Shown here piece after piece: positions 21,279 to 31,033 of a stretch of 64,000 bases of DNA (positions are counted from its first letter, which is position 1; each line of letters opens with the position of its first letter). Origin of the DNA: Castanea sativa (taxonomy: Eukaryota > Streptophyta > Magnoliopsida > Fagales > Fagaceae); contig NC_134017.1 of assembly GCF_040712315.1 (NCBI RefSeq), positions 4,556,001 through 4,620,000 of the forward strand, given 5' to 3'. Below the pieces are notes generated by a model. The model did no database searches. It was not told where the DNA came from and saw nothing but the letters and a program-made list of their open reading frames with translations. Position numbers and translations under genes: made by a program.

Positions 21279-23155
21279 TGTTGGAAAAACTAGTTTTACA
21301 TCTCATACAAAACACACAGTAGAAGCAATAAACACGGATCTACTTTATTTACGAGAGATAACATGTAACCTTGAATTTTAGAATAAAGAATAGAAAGCGA
21401 ACCTTGATGCAGTGAAATTTAAAACCAAGACTTGAAAATACCTTTAATCTTCATCTCAATTCCACATGGTGCCCAAAAAGTGTGGTATCTCAATCAGTTT
21501 ACATGTATGTGTACAAGGGAGAATAAGAGAGTGGCTTACACTCACATACACACCATTTTCATCATCTATATATTGAAAATTCTGTATGTTTCTCTCCTTA
21601 TACATAACTGATTATCTAATTGCATTAACCTTTTGGGCCTACCCAATTGGGCTTTAATTTATGGCTTGAAATGGTGATAGGCCAAAAACGTATTGACCCC
21701 TTATGATAGATTAATTGATTAATTAGCCAAGTTTAATTAATTAATCAATTTAACATGCAAATACGTGGTAGCACAAACAAACCATCAATAAATTAAAGTG
21801 CAGCGGAAAATAAATTGACACGGTGATTTGTTTACGAATGGGGAAAACCTCCAAGACAAAAATCTCACCGGGTGATTTTAAAGTCACCACTCTCGAGAAT
21901 CCACTATTATCACAACAAGCAGTTACAAGTAAAAGAATCTCAGTACCTTATACCAACCTACAGTTAAACCCTTACCTTAATACCCAATTGGACTTGTTCT
22001 GTAATGACAATCTCTCCTTTTCAATGCACGGCTCTCAATACGTGACTAACCAATTGCGTGGATCCCAGTACGCAACTTCAATCACTAACTTGAGAAAGAT
22101 GTTGGCTGCAAAGTTCTTCAGTTCATCCTCACAATGAAGAACAAGAAGATGCTTGGTTACAAAACCCTATGGTACAAAGACACAGCAACTTTTTCACAAA
22201 AAGATGAACTAGGGCAAACTTTTTCTCCGGTCACAAATTGCTTGATCAGACTTTGCTCAATACTTGTGCAACTTGTGCTTACTTTGACAGCCCTTAATAT
22301 AATCATTTTATATATCTAGGGTTATGAGAAAAGAAGGCCCAAAGGCATATCTACGGATTGGAATCAAAACAGCACTGAAAATCTGTTTTCCTCAAATCTC
22401 GACAGCTAGAGGTGTCGAGGTGCTGTCAAGCCACGAGACTTGAACAGCTTCTTAAAGCTCAATAGATGCAGCTGTCGAGTTTTAATGATAAGCACTTCTC
22501 AACTTGTTTCTTGGACAGACTTGCATGATTTTAACACTTGATCTTGAAACCTTATTTCTTGAAGTATTAAAAGCATCCTATATTTACCCAAATACAAATA
22601 AAGTGTATTTTGTCAAAGGATTGACGAATTACATAAAAGAATGACATATGTTCATATCAAGTGAACCACATATGTCCTAACAGATAGGACCAAAGGAAAC
22701 AAATAAGACTCTAGCTCCAATGGGTCTTGGCCTTTTCTGTCAACTCTTGACAAATCCAAAATTACCATTAATTGTATTTAATACCATTATATAAATATAA
22801 TTACACTCTAGGCCTTATTAATATATTATATGCCAAAGACTCTAATGATATCACTTACTCCTCCATGAAATATCCATAGTAAACAAAGTCATAATAAACT
22901 ATCACTTTGTAAACAACTATTTTATCCTTAAATACTCGGTTTAATCTTTCATCACTTACTATGAACTACATTTTGAGTTTACAAAGAACTTGTGATTTAC
23001 ATTTTCTGTGACTAAATCACATACTTCACATATAATGCATCTCATGGACTATGATAATGTCCTATTAGTTCATTTATAAATAGTCTCATATAATTAAACA
23101 ATTTAATCATTTATGACATGCCAATAAATTGAATTTTAGGGCATAAACTCCAACA
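21279..23155 (-). mobile_element. 5' LTR of copia element, with nested LTR and deletion
   Basis: It starts with TGTTGGAAAAAC beside the primer-binding site and ends in CTCCAACA. The nested LTR at about 21676-22682 interrupts it, and about 430 bp present in the left LTR is absent between ATCTTT and CATCAC near 22950. Confidence 0.65.
21676..22687 (-). mobile_element. Nested copia-type LTR
   Basis: On the minus strand it starts TGTTAGGACATATGTGG (ending at 22682 on the plus strand), a typical copia LTR head. GATAG occurs both at 21676-21680 and at 22683-22687 and may be its target-site duplication, which would give a length of about 1.0 kb. The inner end is uncertain, since TGATAGG at 21675 would be an alternative terminus. 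Part of it (about 21829-21950) matches the fragment at 35700-35845 in reverse orientation. Short plus-strand frames within it are LTR sequence, not genes. Confidence 0.5.
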
Positions 23156-23230
23156 AGATAGAATTCATATCTAGTGATTCGGATAGTGTATTCTAATTAG
23201 ATTTAGTTCAATAAAATTATCTTACTTCTT

Positions 23231-23233
<3 letters not shown>

Positions 23234-23291
<58 letters not shown>
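23234..23291. repeat. (TA)n microsatellite
   Basis: About 29 uninterrupted TA units just right of the copia LTR. Confidence 0.95.
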
Positions 23292-23293
<2 letters not shown>

Positions 23294-23537
23294 CATCATT
23301 TAACCAAATATAAATTCTAGGGGGGCCACACATACTCTCCGTCCTTGGTTTTGAGTGCTACATGCTTCAAAGATGACTTTTGAACCATGTAGTGCTCTTG
23401 TGTCTTTTCGTTAAACAAACTGTGCAAAGTCAATGAGTTCCGCATAGCTTCTCTTGGCATACCAACAAATTAAAGAGAGCTCCCATGTTTCTGTTCTCCT
23501 TGTTTTAGTAACGATCACTTTTGACTATCTAATGGTC

Positions 23538-25228
23538 GAGAAAGTATTTTATGAGCCACTCTCTCCAGGTCAGCACTCTTGTTTGGTGGGACTAACCAAT
23601 GGGTGAATGACACGTGTAAAATAAGCCAGCTCAACATTACACTACCAATACAAGCTAAATTACTATTTTACCCCTCAAAATTTCAATTGCCCGCCAACTA
23701 AAACATTTTTTTCTCTTCCCCTGTAATCTGAAAACACAATATCACTTTTCATCTCTCTTTCTCCACTTTCACTCTTCCATTTCAGATTTTCAACCATTGT
23801 CTTTAGGGTGTTGACAACAAGGTTGCCCAGATTCGTTGGTCTCCAGCACAAATTCCCACATTGGATTTCTTGTTGTCGCTTTTGAGTCACCGACCATGCC
23901 ATCCACGTTAGGTTTTTCCGTTAAGTCCACCACCGCTCACCGTAAACTATAAACAAGTAACTTCCTCTCTTTTTTTTTATTTTTTTTTTCGTTTTGCTTC
24001 CTTTCATGATTCTTATTGATTTATTGTGGAACGTTTTGAGATTTTGATCATGGGTACAAAACCCAGTGAAGTCTGGGTGTGGGTGTGTCGATGGCTGAGG
24101 ATCGGCGGTGATCGGTGGCCTTACTTCCTTTATGTTCGCTAGATTTGTGAGTTTGGACCGGTGGATGCTAATGGTGGTGGGTGTTTGGCATTATTAGGGT
24201 CACGGTATTATTTGTGTCTTGCTCTGTCATGGGTTTAAAGGGAAGGAAAAAAAGGTGTTGTCTTGCTAATTAGTAAATAGCTGTTCTGAAATTAGACTAT
24301 GGATAGTCCCTTTGGAGATTTTTAGTGGACGGCTTAAAATCTTAATTATGTGAAACGAAGATGTAGTATAAGGGGTTGATTTCAGCGTGCTTGACATCCT
24401 TGGGTTTGTGGTTTGAAGATCTGAGCTTTTTAAAAAATATATATGTTTTGGAGATTAAAGATAGAAATCTGAGCTTATTCTTAGTAGTTCTAGTATAGGA
24501 GTTATTATCTTTCATGATTTCTTAAGTTCAGCTGTGAAGCCTGTTCTCTTAAGGGTCCGTTTGGATACAGTTTATTGTTGAAAACTGAAAACATTGTACC
24601 AAAATAATTTTTAAATGTGTGAATAGTGCCGTGGGTCCTATTTTTAATTTTAAAAAATTTGAAAAGTGAAGTTTGTGGGTCCCGTGAACAGTACATGGGA
24701 CCCACAAATTTGCTGAAAGTCAACAAAATCGGCTACTGTTCATGCACAGTAGCATGAACAGTAGCCGCTTCTCCTATGAAACGCGTGAAAAAAAAAAAAA
24801 AAAAAGACGCTGAACGCAGACGCCCTTTTTTCATCCGTATCCAAACTCAGCCTAAGGAAATTTATGGCTGAGTTTGGATAGGGAGTTTGCGTCTGGCGTC
24901 TGGCGTTTGAGATTTTTTTTTTTTTTTTTCCTTTCTGCTTCACGCGTTTCACAGGAGAAGCGGCTACTGTTCAGGCTACTGTGCATGAACAGTAGCCGAT
25001 TTTGTTGACTTTCAGCAAATTTGTGGGTTCCGTGTACTGTTTACGGGACCCACAAACTTCACTTTTCAGATTTTTTTAAATTAAAAATGGGACCCACGGT
25101 ACTATTCACACCTTTAAAAATTATTTTGGTACAGTGTTTTCAGTTTTCAGTTTTCAGCAATAAGCTCTATCCAAACGGACCCTTATAATGCCTATGTTGT
25201 GGTATAACATGAAGTTTTAGTAGGTTGG
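23538..25228. repeat. MULE left terminal inverted repeat (with MITE inside)
   Basis: It pairs with 27096-28143 in reverse complement from GAGAAAGTAT inward to a shared GTAGGTTGG. The pairing is interrupted only by the 634-bp MITE at 24551-25184 and small indels, such as a (GA)n tract that is expanded in the right copy at 27897-27928. Confidence 0.85.
24551..25184. mobile_element. Foldback MITE within the MULE TIR
   Basis: A near-palindrome 634 bp long. It begins AAGGGTCCGTTTGGATA and ends with the inverse TATCCAAACGGACCCTT (one base varies). The two arms of about 310 bp pair throughout, including AACAGTAGCCG and GGGACCCACAAA blocks, and close on a short loop at about 24852-24866. Two A/T runs lie symmetrically in the arms. 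It is absent from the other MULE TIR, so it inserted after the MULE TIRs were formed or was lost from one. Its superfamily is unclear: no clean target-site duplication is visible, and the other TIR has about 15 bp at the site that are missing here. Confidence 0.8.
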
Positions 25229-27095
25229 CTTGAGAGAACTCTGCTTGTTGCGAAAAGGAGTACATGAATTCTTTAGTCCTGCAACTTAAAATTGGAGCAA
25301 GTAGCTTGAATTATTGAGACCCTGGATGTCAATGGCACAGATTGTTGACAAAAAAGTGCCATCTGTTGCACACAAACAAAAATCCATCCGAAATCCAAGT
25401 TGGGCTATTATAATTTTTAAAATTATTAACTCGTATAATTTCCAAGCCAATGTACGAAGTTGTGTTGGTACTTGTGCTTTTACTGGAAATTACTAGAAAT
25501 TATACTTATCATGGACATAGTATTATAAAAAATTACATTGCATCATGCATAACACAGGAATAATATTGGTCTTAATTACAAATCACTAGGGGTCATCATA
25601 AAATTTTGTAAACACTTTGTTGCCGATTGAATTTAAAAATAATAATAATAATAATAATAATAATAGTTTGGTTACTGATGGAGTTGTTGTGGAGACTATA
25701 ATATTTTTATAATGAGTATGAAACTCACTTGAGTGTTTCCATAATTGAGTCAAGTACTTTTTAAAACTTAAACTTTATCATATGCTCTTATTTATTGCTT
25801 TTTCTAAGATTATGACTTTTTTTTTTTCAAGATTCTACCACATTAGAGGATAATACAAGACTTTGAAGTATCTTGGATAGTTTGCAGAGCATATTGGAAA
25901 ACTTTTTAATAGCTTTATGAACCCCTTATAGCAATTTTTTTAGATAGCTTTATGTACATCTTGTAACACTTATAGTTTTGTAGTTCGCTTATGACTTATG
26001 AACCTACTCCAACTTGGTTTTTATGTGTATGTTTTGAATAGCTACAAGTTAAACATTGATATATTCTTAACATAATAAAAATTTCTTTTACTAAAGTCAT
26101 ACTTTGATGTATCATTTGATTTTTTTTCTTAATTTATTGTAAAGCTTCAAGTTTAACAATTCTGATATTGTATTACAATAACAATGTGATGCAAGAAAGG
26201 AGACGTAAAAAAGAAAAGAGTTTGCTCCAAGAATGAACAAAATTCTATTGAAATGTACATTTTTATCATAAGACTAAATAACAAGAGTTTTATTGCAATG
26301 TACACAACTATAGGCTAAGATTTACTCTTACTTCAAAGGCAATGTCACATTCTGTACAAAAACCCAAAAAAAAAATTGTTAATACTTAGTAGAAGAGAGT
26401 AATCAGATTCTGTCGCACATGCCAATGAAATTTTATAGGCAGGAATCTATTAAATCTTAAATCAAAAACTTTAGCTGAAAGAGACAATTGTGATCCTTCG
26501 AAGCAAATAATGGGTCAGTTTTTTCCTTGTCAAAAGCTTGGGTATGTGAAGTTGAGGACTGGACAATTTTAGAATAGGTCATCATCAATAGCAACAACAC
26601 CATGTTTTGACTCAACAACATTAGCGGAATCAACTCCAAACCTCTTATCATTACTAGCTTCCTCATCAGTGTCCAACCCCACAACCACTGATCATAAGGC
26701 CTAAAACTGAAATGCAAATAGCATGCCCATGGTTAAATATATTACACTCCCATGTTCATCAACTGTCAAAAATTTAAGATATATTGTAACAAAGGGAACT
26801 TCAAAGAGAAAATCATATGAGAAACATGACCTTTGTTGTTGAATGGGGCCCTGCAAAGGAAAAGTATCATAAACGCAATCAAAATAGCCGCAAGAAAATC
26901 CAATCTATTGACTTCAAAAGAATGGAAGAAACAAAATCCCATGGAGGAAACAAAAGCATGCTATGAACTTATTGACACCTCTGTTTCAATTCTTTCAAGT
27001 AAACTAGAGCAAGCAAAGGCATATATCATTATGTCGTAAATAAGCAACATAATTTGATTAACATGAAAATAGTAGTATAAAAATTATCTCCCAAT
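25229..27095. other. MULE core region, possible captured sequence
   Basis: No transposase domain was recognised. Two stretches look faintly coding. On the minus strand near 26560-26690 there is an open run with an acidic segment (LDTDEEASNDKRFGVD) that ends at TAA. On the plus strand 26833-27039 there is a 68-codon frame with an ACYELIDTSVS helix. Neither can be assigned; they could be fragments of a host gene taken up by the MULE, as such elements often do, or chance. Confidence 0.3.
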
Positions 27096-27891
27096 CCAAC
27101 CTACTAAAACTTCATGTTCTACCACAATATAGGCATTATAATAGCAATAATTCCTTAAGAGAACATTCCTCACAGCTGAACTTAAGAAAGCATGATAGAT
27201 AATAACTCCTATACTAGAACTATTAAGAATAAGCTCAGATCTTCGAACCACAAACCCAAATATGTCAAGAATTGAGACGCTGAAATTACCTCCTTATACT
27301 ACATCTTTGTTTCACATAATTAAGATTTTAAGTTGTCCACTAAAAGTCTCCAAAGGGACTATCCATAGTCTGATTTCAGAACAACCAACTACTCATTAGC
27401 AAGATAACACCTTTTTTTCCTCCCCTTCAAACCCGTGACAAAGTAAGAAACAAAAATAATACCTTAACCCTAATAACGCCAAACACCCACCACCATTAGC
27501 ATCCACTGACCCAGCCTCACATATCTACCGAAGATAAAGGAAGTAAGGCCGCCGACCACCCGCCAGTCCTCAGCCATCGACTCACCCACACCCACACTCC
27601 ACTGGGTTTTGTACCCATTATCAAAATCTCAAAACGTTCCACAATTAATCAACAAGAATCATGAAAGGAAGCAAAAGCAAAACAAAATAAGAAATGGGAG
27701 GAAGTTACCTATTTATAGTTTACGGTGAGGGTGGAGGTGGACTTAATGGTAAAACCTGACGTTGATGGCACGGTCGGCGACTAAAAAGCGACGGAAAGAA
27801 ATCCAATGTGGGCATTTGTGGCAGAGACCAGCGAATCTGGGCAAGCTTGTTGTCAACACCCTAAAGACAATGGTTGAAAATCTGAAATGGA

Positions 27892-27931
<40 letters not shown>

Positions 27932-28143
27932 AAAGTGATATTGTGTTTTCAGATTATAGAGGAAGAGGAAAAATGTTGAGTAGTTGGCGGGCAATTGAAA
28001 TTTTGAGGGGTAAGATAGTATTTTAGCTTGTATTGGTAGGGTATTGTGAGTTGGCATAATTTTTACACGTGTCATTCATCCATTGGTTAGTCCCACCAAC
28101 AAGAGTGCTGTCCTGGAGAGAGTGGATCATAGGATACTTTCTC
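27096..28143. repeat. MULE right terminal inverted repeat
   Basis: It is 1,048 bp and pairs with the left TIR. It carries a (GA)n expansion (27897-27928) where the left copy has only a short CTCTTTCTCC stretch. It lacks the MITE and so acts as an internal control for that insertion. Confidence 0.85.
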
Positions 28144-28321
28144 CTAATGGTCATCTTTTTTCATTAAAGTACATATATAACTTGGATAAGTTCTTGTTTA
28201 TAATTTTTTGGTGAGGCACTTCTTTTATAATTTTAATTTTAAACACTATATTTTAGAGTTAGCTTAAAATGAAACCTTATAATTTAAAGAATTTTAAGTT
28301 AAACCCCAAAATTTAACTGTA

Positions 28322-28873
28322 TTAGAGCATCCACATTGAATGTGGCAAATGGCAAATGGAGCCATCTTTTGCAATTTTTTTTACAATTCAGCCCAAAGTT
28401 CCAACTCCATTGAATGTTGTATTTTGTAACTATTGTAAAAAAAAAAAAAAAAAATACAATTGAGCTACAGTACCATCTTAAATGTAAGATGGTGTTGTAG
28501 CTAATGGGATAAATAAAAACGATTTTTTAATTCTCTCTCTCCCCTTTTAACCCGGGAATTTCTCTCTCCTCTCTCATTATTTCTCTTCTTTTCTCTCTCT
28601 TCCTTCTCTCTTTCTCATCTGCTCTCTCACTGTTTAGACTCAAGACCCCGTGGGGTTGCTCCACAGTGGAATCGGATGGCTTCGATGGGTAGGCATGACA
28701 GCTCCGATGGTTTGAATCGAAGCTCCGATCAGCGTGGTATGGATTTTTTGTTGTGGATTGCGATCGGCATGGGTTTCTTTGGAGGTGTGGGTTGCGATCG
28801 GCATGTGGGTTGATATGGATGATAGAGGAGGAGTTTGGGTATGCGATCGGCATGGGTTTCTTTGGAGGTGGTG

Positions 28874-28928
<55 letters not shown>

Positions 28929-29473
28929 CAGTTTCGCCGATCTGGGTTGATATGGATAATGGAGGAGTTGGGTTGATTTGGATGATGGAGGAGGAGCCTA
29001 GAAGATCGGCGTTATGGTGGCTGTGCCGTTGATCGGCATGATGGTTTTTTTTTTTTTTTTTTTTTTAATTTTCGCCGATCTGGGTTGATATGGATGATGG
29101 AGGAGTTGGGTTGATATGGATGATGGAGGAGGAGTCTGGAAGATTGGCGTTGTGGTGGCTGTACCGTTGATCGGCGTGATGGTTTTTTTTTTTTTTTTTT
29201 TTCCAGTTTCGCCGATCTGGAGTTGTGTGGAGGAGGAGTCTGGAAGAGAAGAGGTGAAAAGTAAAGTAATGGAGATTCAGTGAGGATAAAATTGAAAAAA
29301 AAAAAAGGGGAAAAATATATTTTATTGTGAAGATATATTATTTGAATGAGTAGAATACAAAAATAAAATTTTTGATGTTGGGGTATTGTAAAATGGTATG
29401 GTATAATTGATAAAATAGTTTTTTAGATGGTAAAATATGATTGAATTAGGATAAATGAATGTGGATGCTCTTA
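28322..29473. mobile_element. PIF/Harbinger-type non-autonomous element
   Basis: The element spans 28325-29470 with inverted ends GAGCATCCACATTGAATG and its complement (one to two mismatches), flanked by TTA on both sides (28322-28324, 29471-29473). A 3-bp TTA duplication and GAGCATC-type ends fit PIF/Harbinger. The 1,146-bp interior has no transposase; it is made of CT-rich sequence, a 138-bp tandem repeat and long T tracts. It sits in repeat R copy 4. The apparent poly-Phe frames inside are artefacts of the T tracts. Confidence 0.72.
28875..29225. repeat. 138-bp tandem repeat with T tracts
   Basis: The TTTCGCCGATCTGG segment recurs at about 28932, 29070 and 29207, spacing 138 and 137 bp, each preceded by a T tract (54, 21 and 18 or so bases). 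The repeats include TTGATATGGATGATGGAGGAG units that are themselves repeated. Confidence 0.8.
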
Positions 29474-29830
29474 CAAACGAAGCTGTGTAGACTGGAGAGA
29501 GCATAGAGCAGAGACACTCATCACCTTTTCTGCTTGCTAATGATTGCTTCTTCCTGATTCCGAAAAAAGAGCCTTTTTGAATGACTTGTGAAAATGGAGG
29601 AAGAATCAAAATATAGAAGGTTTTTTTTTAGATGGGTAAAATATAGAAGGTATTGCTAATAAAAAGATTTTTTTGGCATGGTACTTTTTTTCACACAATT
29701 CATTCTAGTGAGTCCGTAGTGATCACTTTTGAGCCGTGTACTAGTTATATTCAGTTTCACCAAAGCATCCTTATCATTTGAATAAATTTCAATATAACAT
29801 TGTCTAGTAGGATAAAGTTTGGCTACAACT

Positions 29831-31033
29831 CTATTTAATATTTTCTATTGAAAGTGAATTTTTATAAATCTATTACTAGATTAAATTTTCTTTATATCCT
29901 CCATACTTGCAAAATTTAAAAAAGATCAAACAACAATAGTTATGTCATCAGTCAAATGTTAAATTTTAATTTTTTGTAGTTTAATTTTATGTATGAAAAA
30001 TAAGTTTATGGATTCAAAATTAAATAACATTTGATTGACAAGAAATTTAACATATATGTTAAAAACATAAAGAATATGGATAAAGTTTGGTTACAAACTT
30101 TGTTATAGCCAATGACTACAACTTTCACTAAAAAAATTAACATAACTAAATATTTTGAAAATCTAACTAGTAATTTCACGTCATTTATGATCTTAACATG
30201 CATATCAAATTTTAAGTCAATAAAATGTTATTTACTATTCAATCTGTAAAGTCCATATTTTTAGGTTTGCAACCATGAACAAATTGTAACTCTGAATTCT
30301 CACTCTCTTTCTCAGCCATTAGATCTAGGGTTTTAATGGATCTTAAAGATATTTAAATATAAACCCTAGAGCACATTTTTACAATTTCGAGAGGGTGTAT
30401 TTTGTACACAAATCTAGAGTTTTCCAAACCCTTTTGAAGCTACAACTGAAGACCTTGTGCAAGTAACAAATCTGACAATATAAGAAAGTTTCTACAATCA
30501 AATGAACCACATTTAATAATCTAAACCTCTTAGTAGAGTCTCAAAGTCACAAACAAGAGAGTTTGTGTGCAACAGTTTCACAATAGAAGAGTCTGTGGGT
30601 TTGGAGCTTCATGTGATCACGTGAGTAAGTACTACATAAGGTAGTAGTAGATTTAGGATTAAGTATATTGTATAAACTTCCATTCTATTGGTGAAATGTT
30701 GCCTTGAGGATTGTTTAGGTTAAATCTTCTTCAAGTTTTTTACTTTGAAACCACAGTTTCAAAAGTTTTCCTGGGTCATCATTCTTAGTGTTCATGTGAT
30801 CTATACTTGTTTGATGTTTGTTTAAATCCGATCTATTGCTTAAGTAATCAATTTAATTAATTGGCTTAAAATTTGTTTAAATCGGACTTAACTGGGATCT
30901 AAAACCCTAACATGATCCATTGACTTCTTTTTTTATTCATAATTTTAGATTACAAAAACTTAAAATTTAAAAATTTGATTGACGGCATAACTGTTGATTT
31001 TTTATCTTTTGAGAAATTTGCAAGTATAGATAC
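29831..31033. other. AT-rich stretch with a possible copia LTR fragment
   Basis: No gene was seen. The segment ending ...GATCTAAAACCCTAACA at about 30911 resembles the 3' end of a copia LTR in plus orientation. I find no partner LTR, primer-binding site or duplication, so this is a weak call. Confidence 0.3.

Larger units (their letters stand above)
14927..23155 (-). mobile_element. Decayed Ty1/copia element, minus sense, with nested insertions
   Basis: The left (3') LTR ends at 15773 and is followed by a polypurine tract. The right (5') LTR starts at 21279 next to a primer-binding site of the initiator-Met type. Between them, minus-strand RT relics (YVDDILI near 17134-17163, a YGLKQA-like stretch near 17268-17305) and a degenerate gag zinc knuckle (about 18226-18260) give the order gag-pol expected for copia. 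The left LTR lacks its first part. The right LTR has lost about 430 bp and gained a nested LTR. Many frameshifts and stops make it non-functional, and it is clearly older than the gypsy element at 37 kb. Confidence 0.75.
23529..28152. mobile_element. Non-autonomous Mutator-like element (MULE) with long TIRs
   Basis: The element spans 23538-28143 and is flanked by a perfect 9-bp duplication, CTAATGGTC (23529-23537 and 28144-28152), the signature of MULEs. Both ends begin GAGAAAGTAT, a typical MULE terminus, and lead into terminal inverted repeats of about 1.05 kb (23538-25228 once the nested MITE is removed, and 27096-28143). The core of about 1.87 kb has no recognisable MURA-type transposase, so it must be mobilised in trans. 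Length (4.6 kb) and long TIRs fit the long-TIR MULE class. Confidence 0.88.
23345..29830 (+). repeat. Unclassified repeat R, copy 4, interrupted twice
   Basis: Sequence at about 23345-23537, 28153-28324 and 29471-29830 matches, in order and in reverse complement, the continuous copy 3 at about 57079-57850. The first gap is exactly the MULE with its TSD and the second is exactly the Harbinger-type element with its TSD. Copy 3 thus shows the approximate empty site of both insertions. Confidence 0.7.

Noticed and set aside
21823..22319. Two adjacent plus-strand frames
   Set aside because: They lie inside a nested copia-type LTR; a similar frame at 35651-35845 is the matching LTR fragment.
28734..29032. 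Three overlapping plus-strand frames rich in Phe
   Set aside because: They are read from long T tracts inside the Harbinger-type element; the same applies to all runs of one residue in this part.
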